From Brevibacillus laterosporus (GTDB taxonomy: Bacteria; Bacillota; Bacilli; Brevibacillales; Brevibacillaceae): DNA of 64,000 nucleotides. Position 1 is the stretch's first letter. Each line of letters opens with the position of its first letter. Location: contig CP033464.1 in assembly GCA_007833815.1 (NCBI GenBank), positions 3,404,001 through 3,468,000 of the forward strand. Direction: 5' to 3'. The notes beneath the pieces are model-generated. The model was not told where the DNA came from, ran no database searches, and worked only from the letters and a program-made list of their open reading frames with translations. A program made the translations under genes and the position numbers. Positions 54,182-64,000 of the stretch are shown here, piece by piece.

Positions 54182-57100
54182 ATGATTGATAAGGATTTGC
54201 TTGAAACCGGGATAGCCATCATCGGCATGTCCAGTCGTTTCCCAGGAGCAAAAAATATCGAAGAATTTTGGACCAATCTGGCAGAAGGTGTGGAATCGAT
54301 TACTTTTTATAGTGAGGAAGAAATGCTTGAGTCCGGGATTGATCTGGAACTTGTTAAAAAAAATCCCAACTACGTCAGGGCAAATGGCTATTTGAGTAAT
54401 TCGGAGTATTTTGATGCCTCCTTTTTCGGATTCAGTCAACGAGAGGCAGAGATTACTGATCCGCAGCAGCGACTGTTCTTGGAATGTGCGTGGGAAGCCA
54501 TGGAACACGCGGGCTATGTCGGAGAAAAATATGAAGGAAGAATCGGAGTATATGCTGGAACCGGTGCAAGCACGTATCTCATATCGAATCTCTTATCTAC
54601 TGGTCATCAGATGACACTTGATGAATATTCCTTATTCGTTGGCAATGATAAGGATTTTCTCGCCCCCCGTGTTTCTTACAAGCTTAGTCTTCGGGGACCA
54701 AGTGTGGGTGTGCAGACAGCATGCTCCACTTCGCTCGTTGCCGTCCATCTGGCATGCCAATCCTTGCTAAGTGGTGAATGTGACATGGCCCTTGCCGGCG
54801 GTAGTGCGGTTTCTTTTCCGCAAAAGCAGGGGCATCTGTACCAAGAAGGCATGATTTTCTCGCCAGATGGTCATTGTCGCGCATTTGACAGCCAAGCGAA
54901 AGGAACGGTGGGTGGCAACGGAGTCGGAACCGTTCTACTCAAACGATTGGAGGATGCGTTGGCAGACCGAGATACAATTCATGCGGTCATTCGTGGTTCA
55001 GCGGTGAATAATGACGGAGGTCTTCGTCTTGGCTTTACCGCGCCCAGTGCTCTTGGACAAGCAGATGTAATTGCAGAGGCGATCAACATGGCCAATATAA
55101 CGGCGGATACGATTACCTATGTCGAAACACACGGAACAGGCACGCCCATAGGCGATCCAGTGGAAATCGAAGGGCTCACCCAAGCATTCAGGCAAAGTAC
55201 AGAGAAAATGGGATATTGTGCCATCGGTTCGGTAAAAGCAAACATTGGACACCTTGATACAGCAGCGGGCGTAACAGGATTAATCAAAACGACTCTGGCT
55301 CTCAAGCATAAAAAGCTACCTCCTTTGCTCCATTTTACCGAAGCAAATCCGAAAATAGATTTTGCCAACAGTCCGTTTTATCCAAATACAGAACTGACTG
55401 AGTGGGAGAGCAAAAGAACGCCGCGCCGTGCAGGAATAAGTTCGTTCGGAATCGGGGCGACCAATGCACATGTCATCGTGGAAGAAGCACCATACATACC
55501 AGCGCAATCCTCTGAGCGTCCATATCATCTGCTCGTCCTGTCAGCACAGACCGACACCGCACTAGAAGCAGCCACAATCCAAGCAGTCCACCATTTTGAA
55601 AAATATCCTGATGTGAACATCTCGGATGTAGCTTATACCTTACAAGTGGGACGCAAAGAGTTTGACCACAGAGGTATCGTTGTGTGCCGTAGTATGGAGG
55701 ACGCTATCCTTGCTCTGACAGATCAAGCGTCTGAACGAGTCTATAAGAACGATGGAACCGTAGCGAAACGTCCGGTCGCCTTCTTGTTCACGGGTGAATC
55801 AGAGGTATTACGACAAATGGCAAGAGAGATGTACAGTATAGAGCCGATATTTTCAAGCCATCTTGATTTAGTAGCAGAAAAATTACAGTCCACAACGGGG
55901 ATCAATATGCACTCATATCTGTTAACGGAAGGGGAAGCAGAGCAGGATACTCTTGCGGCAGAGTTGACGAAATTAGTCGTTCCTTATGCTGTGGCACATC
56001 TCTGGCTGTCATGGGGAGTGCAACCAGATATGGCAATTGGTGAAGGGATTGGTGAGTATGTGGCCCGTTATTTCACCAATGAACTATCACTTGATGAGTT
56101 CCTTGCGCATGCCTTGGCATACGTGAAGGAAGGAGAACGTGTTCGTTCAAACCTTTTTCAAGACCAGGTACGGATTCTTGAAGAAAAGGAAACGTACGTT
56201 CTGGTTGTGATCGGCACAGAGCAAAAAGAAAAGAGTCCGTTCTCCGCTATGCACTCTCTTCTTAGCTCCCTTGGTCGCCTCTGGCTGGAAGGGGTTGAGG
56301 TAAATTGGGGTTCCCTTTACGAAGGGGAAGAAAGATTCAGAATTCCGCTCCCCACCTATCCATTTGAAAGGAAGCGTTACTTTATTGACCGACCGAAAAC
56401 GAATGCACAAAGCGCGCTGTCGGAACTTGCACAAGCACAAGCGGAGACGGCAATTACCAGCCAAGCTGTCACGGCAGAAGAGATCGACCCCGCTCATTCA
56501 CCGACTGTTCTGTCCAAACAGATTGAGCAAAAAGTGGCATCATGTTGGAAAGAAGTCCTCGGTGTGCAACAGGTCTCGGCTGAGGATAGCTTTTACGAGA
56601 TGGGCGGGGATTCTCTGCTGATCACCCAACTGATTTCCCGTTTGGAACGTGTACTTCCGATCAAGATGGATATGCAGGTATTTTTCGAAGCTGATTTATT
56701 TTCTGAATTTGTTGGTTTGGTTGAAAAGAATCTGATCAAACAGTTGGAAACAGATGAGAACGCTCATACACCATTGATTCAACGCAGCGATGCTGTCACG
56801 CAAGGAGAGTATCCCCTGTCATTTTCCCAGCAACGCCTATGGTTCCTCCATCAGATGAATCCTGAAAATACAGCATACAATCTGCCCTATGCTTTTTCCA
56901 TAACAGGTAGATTGGACGTCAGGGCACTGGAGCGAAGCATCGAAGAAATCATGAAGCGACATGAAATATTACGTACCACATTTGCTTTTCGGGACGACCA
57001 ACCTGTACAACGGGTTGCACCTGCTCAACTGTACAGCATACCTGTTCTTTCATTAGAAGAGAAGGCTGAGGAAACGGACCGGGAGACAGTCATGAAAGAA

Positions 57101-60100
57101 GTGATGAAGGGCTTTAACCAGCCGTTCCATTTGCAAACGGATCAGTTGTTCCGTTGCCAGCTTTTACGTTTTACCGAAACCGAACACGTTTTGCTGATCA
57201 ATTATCACCACATTATCACCGATGGCTGGTCCCATAGTATTTTCAACCAAGAATTAACGACTTTCTATCAAGCCTTCGCAGCAAGAGAAAGAGTTGAACT
57301 CCCGCCGCTGTCTATCCAGTACGGGGATTTTGCCAAGTGGCAACACCAACGTCATCAGGAAGGCTCACTGGAAGCACAGGTTGACTACTGGAAACAAAAG
57401 CTGGAAGGGGTTTCAGGTCAGCTTGCTTTACCGACCGATTATCCACGTACGTCTGAGCCGACATTACACGGGAAACAAGTTCCGTTCTCTCTTTCACATC
57501 AAGTGACAAAGCAATTGCAAGAGCTATCCCGTAAAGAAGGGGCTACTCTGTTTATGACGCTGATGGCGGCGTTTAAAGTCCTGCTCTACCGTTATTCCGG
57601 AGACAGAGACAGTTGTGTAGGTACCACGGTGGCCAATCGCAACAACAGAGAGATTGAAGAGTTGATCGGCTTTTTCGTCAACAACCTCGTCATCCGTAAC
57701 CATATAGAGGAGAATCTGTCTTTCCGCCAACTGATCCAAGAAGTCCGGACCACATGCCTGGAAGCATATGCGCATCAAGATCTGCCATTCAACCACCTGA
57801 TTAGCGAGTTGAACCTAGAGCGGTCGCTTAGTCACAACCCGATGTTCCAAGTGATGTTTGTCTTGCAAAATACCCCAGCTTCAGACCTGGAGCTTCCCGG
57901 ATTAACCTTTTCTCCGCTTCTCTTTGAAACGGATGCGCTTCAATCCGATTTGACATTAGAAATGGTGCTTACGGAAGACCGATTGACGGGAAATGTAGCG
58001 TTCAATACTGGGCTGTTTACAGAAGAAACCATCTATCGCATGATGGGTCACTTCAAAATGCTGTTAGAAGGAATCATCACGAACCCCGATGAGTCGATTG
58101 AAACCTTACCGTTGTTAACAGAGTTAGAAAAAGAACAGTTGCTTCTGACGTGGAATCAAACCAGCCGGATCTATCCGATTGGGAAGGGTATCCATCATCT
58201 GTTTGAAGAAAAAGTGGCGCAATACCCTGATCATAACGCGATCATGTGGGGGGAGATGTCGTCATCCATTACCTTTGATGAATTGAATCGTCAAGCAAAT
58301 CAACTGGCCCATCATTTAATTGCATTGGGTGTAGGTTTGGAAGTTCCGGTCGGCATCTGCGTTGAGCGTTCACCATGGTATATCATCGGAATGTTAGCCG
58401 TTCTTAAGGCAGGCGGAACCTATGTGCCGATTGATCCTGCTATTCCGACGGAACGAATTCATTATCAAGTAAAGGATTCTGGCGTTTTGGTTATGCTGAC
58501 GACTGAATCACTCATGAACAACTTGCCTATTCCACAAGGCGGGCTGGTCGTTCTTGATCGTGAGTGGGAACAAATCGAACAACTGTGCGGTGAGAACCCA
58601 GAAGTTAAGATGGATGACCATGTTAGTGCCTATATCATCTATACATCTGGCTCTACCGGGCGACCAAAAGGTGTGCGGATCCAACATAAATCTGTCGCAA
58701 ACCTCATCCACTGGTTTATCGAGTCTCACGAACTTACCAATTTGGATCGTTCTACCTTTACCTTTGGTCTCGGCTTTGACGGAGTTACCCTGGAAGTATG
58801 GCCATCTCTGATAGCAGGAGCATGCATGTTCATACCAGATGAAGAAACGCGACTTTCGCCTGAAAAGATGCAAACCTGGTTGATTGAGAAAAAGATTACA
58901 TTTGCTAGCGCACCGACACCGATGGCTGAATTATTGATGGACCTGGATTGGCCAGCAGAAATCGTATTGCGCATGATCTGTATGGGCGGGGACAAACTGC
59001 GAGCTTATCCCAAAAAAGCACTGCCGTTCCTGATCAGTAACAACTATGGACCAACAGAGTCGACCTGCGTTGTCACTTATAGCATTTCCAACACCAGACA
59101 AGTGGTCAGCGAAAAAGTAAACATTGGACGTCCTGTGCCAAATACCTTGATTTATATTTTGGACAGGCACATGCAACCCGTTCCCGTAGGTGTAGCAGGA
59201 GAAATCCATATTGGCGGGATCGGACTTACATCTGGATATGTTGGACAACCAAATTTGGCAGACGAAAAATTCATCGAAAATCCGTTCCCTTCATCGGCTA
59301 CTTTTCCATCTTCACACCTTTACAAAACAGGAGACTTGGCCCGTTATCTCCCGGATGGAAGAATTGAGTATCTGGAACGGATGGACCAGCAGATGAAGAT
59401 TCGTGGTTACCGGATCGAACTAGGAGAGATCGAGGCCGTATTAACAGAACACACTGCCGTGCGCGAAGCGGTGGTGATTGTTCATGAAGATGAGGCAGGG
59501 GAGAAGCGCTTGGTTGCCTACGTCGTTTTTGACAAAAGAGAAGAAAAAGCAACAATGATGCTTGAATTACGCAGCTATCTGCAAGCAAAACTTCCGCGTT
59601 ACATGGTGCCGGCGCATTTCCTGGAGATAGAGCATATTCCCCTCACTGCTAACGGAAAATTCGATCGAAAGGCGTTACCAAGTGTACCTGCCGTAGTAGA
59701 AATGCTTGACGAAATTATTCCGCCACGAAACGAGGTTGAGAGGATTCTCTCCACCATCTGGTCAAATATCCTGCAGTGTGAGAGTGTTGGGGTTAATCAG
59801 AACTACTTCGAAATCGGTGGAGACTCGATTAAAACGATCATGATCATCTCCCAGATGAAACGGCAAGGCTACCTCTGTACCCCTGACCAATTTTTTAAGA
59901 ATCAAACCATCGCAGAGCTTGCGGAAGGCGTACAGCTCGTTGTCCAAAATGAAGAAGCGGCACAGGATGACACGGAAAAAGACTATGATTACCCGCTGGT
60001 CAAACTGAATAGAAGTGACTTTGATCATCTTGTGGGAACAGATGAAGAGATCGTAGATGCCTACCCACTGACCGCTCTTCAGAAATTTATGCTGGCAAGA

Positions 60101-61429
60101 CATCTGGAAAAAATCGAATCCGGAAAATTCTTTGTCAACATGGTCTTTGTTATGAATGATGATATGGATGAAAACAAGATGAAGGAGGCATGGCAGGAAG
60201 TAGGGAAGCTTTATCCGGTGACACGAACCTGCATTCTTTACGAAGGCTTACCGCATCCGGTTCAAGCCGTTCGTAAGAGTGCCCAAATTCCCGTCGAGTT
60301 TGTCGATTGGCGGCATATGACAAAAGAACAGCAGGAAGAAGCCCTTCGAAAAACACAACAGAAAATTATTCTGGCAAATGACGTCACTTATCTTAGTCGT
60401 CCATCCACCTACAAGATTTTGTTCTTCCGCATAAGCGAACGTAGATATCAAATTATCATGTCTGCTTCGTATTTGCTTATGGATGGCTGGACTCACTTCA
60501 TTGTCCTGATCGATCTCCTACAACGCTATTATGCGTTACGCCAGGGAAATCAGCTTGAGACTGGGTCACGCCGTTCTTATCATGATTACATCGATTGGCT
60601 TCAAAGACTAGACCATATAGAAGCAGAGAACTACTGGCAGGAGGAGTTGAAAGGTTATACGGCACCAATCGCACTCATTGAAAGTGTACCGGATAATACC
60701 GTTGACCACACAAGAGTTGGTTTCGGGAAACAAGATTTATTTATTGAAAAGTCTTGTCAACAAAAATTACAAGCACTAGCAGCCAAGCATCATCTTACCA
60801 CCAACATCTTGATGCAAGGGGCGTGGGCTTTATTACAAAGCTATTATACAGGCTATACCACAATCGTTTACGGCATGATGTCCAGTGGCCGGCAATCCGC
60901 TTTTGAAGGCGCGGAAACCGTGGCAGGTCCTTGTATCAACACCTTGCCTTTGCGGATAGAGATCAAGAAAGATATGGGATTGATCCCGTGGTTAGGAACC
61001 ATCCGTGACAAGCAAGAGAAGCTAACCCAGTTTGATTACATCTCGCTCGAAACGATTCGCAAGCTAATTGACTTCCCAGCAGATCAGCCATTGTTCTCTA
61101 ACTACATGATCTTCCAGAACCTTGGCTCCTATTTCAGTATAAATGTTCCCGAACTGTTCAACCGACCAGACTTTGATTTCGAAAACCAGTATGAAAAGGC
61201 CCTTGCCATTTACGATGAAAGCACACCGTTGCGTCTTGATACAGGTGTGGGAGTGGACCACCTCTTTATCCACGCTACGTACTTTAAGCAGTTTTTCCGA
61301 GACGAAGCGATTACTCAAATGATGCGCGATTACCAAAGCATGATAGAGCTTTTCATCGAACATCCAGATGCAACAGTTGAGGAGTTATTACACAAGCACA
61401 ACAACTCTGGCCGTACCCCTGTCAAGTAG
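54182..61429 (+). CDS. Hybrid PKS-NRPS, KS-degenerate AT-T-C-A-T-degenerate C
   Basis: 2415 residues. KS (about 10-435) is complete: T-A-C-S-T-S near 181, H-G-T-G-T near 317, K-A-N-I-G-H near 356. The AT region (about 535-730) is short, and its G-H-S-x-G motif is G-E-G-I-G, so the nucleophile is lost. ACP has G-G-D-S-L near 810. C (about 855-1290) has H-H-I-I-T-D-G near 1008. The third A domain (about 1310-1840) is intact (Y-T-S-G-S-T-G-R-P-K-G), but its code (D-G-x-S...) matches nothing I know. T has G-G-D-S-I near 1880. The final C-like domain has S-Y-L-L-M-D-G in place of H-H-x-x-x-D-G. No KR, E or TE domain. It begins 13 bp after the NRPS gene behind AAGAGGTAGAGGT. Confidence 0.9.
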   Translation: MIDKDLLETGIAIIGMSSRFPGAKNIEEFWTNLAEGVESITFYSEEEMLESGIDLELVKKNPNYVRANGYLSNSEYFDASFFGFSQREAEITDPQQRLFLECAWEAMEHAGYVGEKYEGRIGVYAGTGASTYLISNLLSTGHQMTLDEYSLFVGNDKDFLAPRVSYKLSLRGPSVGVQTACSTSLVAVHLACQSLLSGECDMALAGGSAVSFPQKQGHLYQEGMIFSPDGHCRAFDSQAKGTVGGNGVGTVLLKRLEDALADRDTIHAVIRGSAVNNDGGLRLGFTAPSALGQADVIAEAINMANITADTITYVETHGTGTPIGDPVEIEGLTQAFRQSTEKMGYCAIGSVKANIGHLDTAAGVTGLIKTTLALKHKKLPPLLHFTEANPKIDFANSPFYPNTELTEWESKRTPRRAGISSFGIGATNAHVIVEEAPYIPAQSSERPYHLLVLSAQTDTALEAATIQAVHHFEKYPDVNISDVAYTLQVGRKEFDHRGIVVCRSMEDAILALTDQASERVYKNDGTVAKRPVAFLFTGESEVLRQMAREMYSIEPIFSSHLDLVAEKLQSTTGINMHSYLLTEGEAEQDTLAAELTKLVVPYAVAHLWLSWGVQPDMAIGEGIGEYVARYFTNELSLDEFLAHALAYVKEGERVRSNLFQDQVRILEEKETYVLVVIGTEQKEKSPFSAMHSLLSSLGRLWLEGVEVNWGSLYEGEERFRIPLPTYPFERKRYFIDRPKTNAQSALSELAQAQAETAITSQAVTAEEIDPAHSPTVLSKQIEQKVASCWKEVLGVQQVSAEDSFYEMGGDSLLITQLISRLERVLPIKMDMQVFFEADLFSEFVGLVEKNLIKQLETDENAHTPLIQRSDAVTQGEYPLSFSQQRLWFLHQMNPENTAYNLPYAFSITGRLDVRALERSIEEIMKRHEILRTTFAFRDDQPVQRVAPAQLYSIPVLSLEEKAEETDRETVMKEVMKGFNQPFHLQTDQLFRCQLLRFTETEHVLLINYHHIITDGWSHSIFNQELTTFYQAFAARERVELPPLSIQYGDFAKWQHQRHQEGSLEAQVDYWKQKLEGVSGQLALPTDYPRTSEPTLHGKQVPFSLSHQVTKQLQELSRKEGATLFMTLMAAFKVLLYRYSGDRDSCVGTTVANRNNREIEELIGFFVNNLVIRNHIEENLSFRQLIQEVRTTCLEAYAHQDLPFNHLISELNLERSLSHNPMFQVMFVLQNTPASDLELPGLTFSPLLFETDALQSDLTLEMVLTEDRLTGNVAFNTGLFTEETIYRMMGHFKMLLEGIITNPDESIETLPLLTELEKEQLLLTWNQTSRIYPIGKGIHHLFEEKVAQYPDHNAIMWGEMSSSITFDELNRQANQLAHHLIALGVGLEVPVGICVERSPWYIIGMLAVLKAGGTYVPIDPAIPTERIHYQVKDSGVLVMLTTESLMNNLPIPQGGLVVLDREWEQIEQLCGENPEVKMDDHVSAYIIYTSGSTGRPKGVRIQHKSVANLIHWFIESHELTNLDRSTFTFGLGFDGVTLEVWPSLIAGACMFIPDEETRLSPEKMQTWLIEKKITFASAPTPMAELLMDLDWPAEIVLRMICMGGDKLRAYPKKALPFLISNNYGPTESTCVVTYSISNTRQVVSEKVNIGRPVPNTLIYILDRHMQPVPVGVAGEIHIGGIGLTSGYVGQPNLADEKFIENPFPSSATFPSSHLYKTGDLARYLPDGRIEYLERMDQQMKIRGYRIELGEIEAVLTEHTAVREAVVIVHEDEAGEKRLVAYVVFDKREEKATMMLELRSYLQAKLPRYMVPAHFLEIEHIPLTANGKFDRKALPSVPAVVEMLDEIIPPRNEVERILSTIWSNILQCESVGVNQNYFEIGGDSIKTIMIISQMKRQGYLCTPDQFFKNQTIAELAEGVQLVVQNEEAAQDDTEKDYDYPLVKLNRSDFDHLVGTDEEIVDAYPLTALQKFMLARHLEKIESGKFFVNMVFVMNDDMDENKMKEAWQEVGKLYPVTRTCILYEGLPHPVQAVRKSAQIPVEFVDWRHMTKEQQEEALRKTQQKIILANDVTYLSRPSTYKILFFRISERRYQIIMSASYLLMDGWTHFIVLIDLLQRYYALRQGNQLETGSRRSYHDYIDWLQRLDHIEAENYWQEELKGYTAPIALIESVPDNTVDHTRVGFGKQDLFIEKSCQQKLQALAAKHHLTTNILMQGAWALLQSYYTGYTTIVYGMMSSGRQSAFEGAETVAGPCINTLPLRIEIKKDMGLIPWLGTIRDKQEKLTQFDYISLETIRKLIDFPADQPLFSNYMIFQNLGSYFSINVPELFNRPDFDFENQYEKALAIYDESTPLRLDTGVGVDHLFIHATYFKQFFRDEAITQMMRDYQSMIELFIEHPDATVEELLHKHNNSGRTPVK

Positions 61430-61502
61430 ACAAACGTAAACAAGTCTTATCATTTGAATATTAGGTAAGCAACCTGAGCCAACCGTATTACATTCATTTT
61501 AA

Positions 61503-61541
61503 GAAAAGTTCAAGAGAACTTGTCGTTCCCTTGAACTTTTC
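61503..61541 (+). terminator. Rho-independent terminator of NRPS/PKS operon
   Basis: AAAAGTTCAAG / CTTGAACTTTT with an inner GAGAAC/GTTCCC partial stem. It is 75 bases after the PKS-NRPS stop, with no further biosynthetic gene before it. Confidence 0.85.
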
Positions 61542-61834
61542 ACTTAATCGTTACATGTAACTTTTTTTATATGGTAAAATATATTATTTATAATTTACCG
61601 TTAATTTCATTTTAAGGAATATTTCTAACAAAAAAAGTTATCTTTTACAGTCGTCACTGGTTGAGTCATACTTAATGGCGATGCAGTTTAAACTGGCTGG
61701 TGAAAGCAATCTATATACTAACGACAATAAAGAATGTACCATCGAAAAGCTTAAATGTGGAGATGACGATTTTTTACGATGCTCTCTTTTATTGGATTTA
61801 CTAATAGCTTAATTTCTCGGTGGAGGATTTCGAT
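61542..61834 (+). other. Gap with palindrome and a doubtful 44-codon frame
   Basis: GTTACATGTAAC (12-bp palindrome near 61550) and a weak GGTAAA/TTTACC dyad near 61573-61600 are visible. An ATG frame at 61677-61811 (44 codons) has no ribosome binding site. Nothing else is supported. Confidence 0.3.
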
Positions 61835-62055
61835 TTGAAAAAATAGCAAATGTACTAATTTTGGTGCTTGTTCTGTTGTCTTTACTTACTGCTTGCACGG
61901 ATAGTAAAAATGAAGCCCAAAACATAATTTATGAAAAAACTAATAACAATTTCAACATCGAACTCCCTAATAGCTGGACAGGAAAATATGAAACAGTTGA
62001 AACTGAAAATAGTATTACATTCTATAATAAAGCGAATAAAGAAACAGGGTTTTAA
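61835..62055 (+). pseudogene. Frameshifted and truncated lipoprotein gene
   Basis: A TTG behind GGTGGAGGATTTCGAT would start M-K-K and then hits TAG. Adding one A to the A6 run gives M-K-K-I-A-N-V-L-I-L-V-L-V-L-L-S-L-L-T-A-C, a perfect lipoprotein signal with lipobox L-T-A-C. The mature part (N-F-N-I-E-L-P-N-S-W-T-G-K-Y-E-T) ends after about 45 residues, much shorter than expected. Both ends indicate decay. Confidence 0.65.
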
Positions 62056-62553
62056 CAACATTGAAAAATAAAAAGTAGATGAGTTACGTCTAATACAATT
62101 TTACCTAATAAAAGACTCATTTCATCATACTCCTTTTTTAATTTTTACTTTATTATTTGTGATCTGAAATACGATCAAGAAACAGCAGGGTCATCCAAGG
62201 AAGTTCTTATCTGATTTCTTCACGTTGTTGATTATTAGTTACACCATTTGGATCGTATTTGCTTATTTTATGTTCTTCGCTTCTTGTCTTTCTAAGCAGA
62301 GTAATAGTCATTCGATCATTGCAAAGAAACCTATAATAAACAAAGTTTTGAAGCCTTCCTAGAAGTCTTCAAGGAATAGGATGCTAGAGAGAATAATGAA
62401 TAAGCACGATACAAAGACATGGCGACCCCTATATTGGAATTCGGAAGACGCAAAAACAAAACAACAGAGTCAATTGGAGTTGGCGGATAGATTTCCTTTT
62501 TGTGATTATTTACATAATTCCCAACAAACTAAAAATTGAATGGAGTTGTTTTT
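62056..62553. other. Gene-free gap
   Basis: About 500 bp with many stops in all frames. A minus-strand stretch near 62230-62290 reads I-S-K-Y-D-P-N-G-V-T-N-N-Q-Q, possibly coding in origin, but too short to assign. No promoter or repeat was recognised. Confidence 0.4.
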
Positions 62554-63302
62554 ATGAGAAAAATAAAAAAAGCTGTTCTAATTTGAAACTGTGGCTGAAA
62601 ATTCTCATGAAAATTGGAAAGATGCAGAACTTGAGGATACATCAGACTTATATGATTTTGATGGGAATCTTACTACGTATTTATTTCCAGTCACAGCCAA
62701 CGGTGAAGAGAGTGGCTATGTTATTTATGGAGTAAATGAAGGAAATGACGGTATATTAGAGTCTACAAGAGAGGGGGAGCATCCATATAGTGGAGTCGAT
62801 GAAAGTGAACGAATCTATGTTGGTTCCCTAATGCACTATAAAAAAATTGATTCAGGTGAATTTGAGGATTTACATTCAAAACAACTGATACAAGAAGAAG
62901 ATTTACAGAGTGAGGGACCGCTTTCCCAAAATGCTATTGTGCAAAGGTTGCTCTAAAGACGCAACAAGTTGGGATGACACATTAGATGGAATAGAGGCAT
63001 ACTGGAATGACAAAGGTTATAAAGACGTTTCGGTAAAAGGGCATACAAGCAGTTCAAGATTTTCTAAACATCAGTCTGCTATGGACGATGAAAGACCAGA
63101 CATTATTTGGTTGGGAGGTCACCCAACATATGGAAATCACGCAGTGACAGGAGTGGGATATGAAGAATATCAAGATGCTGACGATGATCTTAGATATTAT
63201 CGCTCAGTTATTATCCACAATACGTGGAGCAACACACCTAAAGATTGCTGGGTCAAGTGGGATTCATCCACATTCACAGGGGTTATCACTGTTACACCAT
63301 AA
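62554..63302 (+). pseudogene. Broken C39-like cysteine peptidase gene
   Basis: The start (M-R-K-I-K-K-A-V-L-I behind TGGAGTTG) ends at TGA after ten codons. A second frame (62591-62956) carries a propeptide-like part with L-F-P-V-T-A-N-G-E-E-S-G-Y-V. A third frame (to 63302) carries the C-terminal part with G-N-H-A-V-T-G-V-G-Y (catalytic His) and I-H-N-T-W-S-N-T-P (Asn). The segment with the catalytic Cys appears deleted between the last two frames. This resembles secreted C39/papain-like peptidases. Confidence 0.6.
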
Positions 63303-63618
63303 GCATCTCATCAGTATATGTTGCGCCACTTTACTTTTTACTGGATGTTCAGGAACCACAGAACAAAAACCAGAGCCTACGGGAGCAAAAATCAGCCAAG
63401 AACAAGCAGAAAAAGTTTCTTTAGAAAAATATCAAATGTCGAAAGTGAATAAAGTTGAACTTAGACAGCTCTCAGATCAGGAAATGAAGCTGGTTCCTGA
63501 AGACGCAAAAAATAAAACGCCAATTTACTATGTAGTTTCTGGGGTGAATGAGTCGGGAAAGCAAGTCACTGTATATGTATCTTCCAATGATGAGAGTCAT
63601 TATTATAGTAACGAATAA
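63303..63618 (+). pseudogene. Lipoprotein gene without a start codon
   Basis: From the junction with the peptidase end, the frame reads H-K-H-L-I-S-I-C-C-A-T-L-L-F-T-G-C-S-G, a lipoprotein signal with lipobox F-T-G-C but with no ATG, GTG or TTG at its start. About 85 mature residues follow (I-S-Q-E-Q-A-E-K-V-S-L-E-K-Y and Y-Y-V-V-S-G-V-N-E), resembling a small PepSY-like or YpeB-like domain. A deletion probably joined it to the peptidase gene and removed its start. Confidence 0.55.
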
Positions 63619-63667
63619 ATGTACCAGCGTTTTTCTGAGTACCAATTATTTCATATGTATAAGCCTT

Positions 63668-63697
63668 AACGTCCGAATACCCAAAATTCGGACGTTT
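63668..63697. terminator. Bidirectional terminator-like hairpin
   Basis: AACGTCCGAAT / ATTCGGACGTT with a 7-base loop and TTTT on the plus side. Confidence 0.75.
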
Positions 63698-63734
63698 TGC
63701 TGTAAAAATATGTACTCACTTTGGAATACTTGCT

Positions 63735-64000
63735 ATGGAAATTAATAGTGCATCCATAGAATATTTTGATGATGCAGGTTCAATTGAATACAACGAGGGA
63801 GAGGAAAATAACGTTGATTCTATAGATGCTCAAGACTTGTTTAATACTTGGCACAAAAAGTCTGAAGCAAATGTCTGTCTAAAACCAGAAGTAGTAGAAG
63901 ATTACCATAATAATACTAAGTTAAACGTGACCTATACATTCACCGCAAAGGGAAGCAAGAAAACAGCATACAATACAAACGTTTCCGCTGGATTTTTACA
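63735..64000 (+). CDS. Unidentified gene, cut by the right edge
   Basis: An open frame of at least 88 codons from an ATG without a clear ribosome binding site. The frame is open back to about 63668. The text is acidic at first (E-Y-N-E-G-E-E-N-N-V-D-S-I-D-A-Q-D) and later beta-like (L-N-V-T-Y-T-F-T-A-K-G). I do not recognise it. The missing start signal and decayed neighbours make a truncated gene possible. Confidence 0.4.
   Translation, partial: MEINSASIEYFDDAGSIEYNEGEENNVDSIDAQDLFNTWHKKSEANVCLKPEVVEDYHNNTKLNVTYTFTAKGSKKTAYNTNVSAGFL

Noticed and set aside
47761-61429. Spergualin- or edeine-type cluster
   Set aside because: A C-terminal C-like domain without TE recalls spermidine-ended peptides, but the Orn-Gly-PK order, the missing amidinotransferase and other tailoring genes, and the degenerate final C domain do not fit.
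1-64000. CRISPR arrays, rRNA or tRNA genes
   Set aside because: No regularly spaced repeats, conserved rRNA segments or tRNA cloverleafs were found on reading the gaps.

Overview
The window most resembles a Brevibacillus chromosome (Paenibacillaceae, laterosporus-like). This rests on gene content: flagellin under sigma-D-type promoters, low-GC Gram-positive ribosome binding sites with frequent TTG and GTG starts, Orn- and Gly-type NRPS modules and a Fur-type box. No rRNA, tRNA, CRISPR array or intact insertion sequence was seen.

1-15.5 kb is a housekeeping and RNA-repair segment. It holds a metallophosphoesterase cut by the left edge, a VanZ/RDD membrane protein, a DMT exporter divergent from a MocR-type regulator with two perfect palindromes between them, a Hen1-Pnkp RNA-repair operon (hen1 is frameshifted at an A8 run), a GNAT acetyltransferase, RtcB, a nitroreductase and several small enzymes. 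15.6-18.3 kb is a flagellin locus. Its upstream region is a tandem duplication, each copy carrying a sigma-D-type promoter and a decayed csrA start. A DUF4309-like lipoprotein follows.

18.3-40.7 kb is a phage-derived block with a tail but no visible head. A winged-helix/DnaA-N-type protein lies on the minus strand beside a DnaA box and eight ATGGGY repeats. On the plus strand come a probable tail tube, tail-assembly chaperones joined by a -1 frameshift, a 1506-aa tape measure, two distal tail proteins that end in SLH modules, a 1151-aa tail lysin (M23 plus 3D), an amidase and a holin-like protein. Next is a regulatory block with two sigma-70-family proteins, small hypotheticals and a lytic transglycosylase. 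No terminase, portal, capsid, sheath or integrase is present, so a non-contractile (F-type) tailocin or domesticated phage tail is the best reading. Two repeated promoter-like motifs occur here: GCAnCT-N16-CGAC (four copies, in the sigma block) and CTTATATTGAG (three exact and three near copies, in the tail-block gaps).

40.8-47.7 kb mixes intact genes (two VOC proteins, a LysR regulator, two zinc-ribbon paralogues) with fragments: DUF1266, alpha/beta hydrolase, KptA, a siderophore-binding protein and a Btr-type regulator. 47.76-61.43 kb is a two-gene NRPS and PKS-NRPS assembly line preceded by a Fur-type box. Predicted modules are C-A(Orn)-T-C-A(Gly)-T and KS-degenerate AT-T-C-A-T-degenerate C, with no thioesterase. 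61.5-64 kb is mostly decayed genes: lipoproteins, a C39-like cysteine peptidase and an unidentified gene cut by the right edge.
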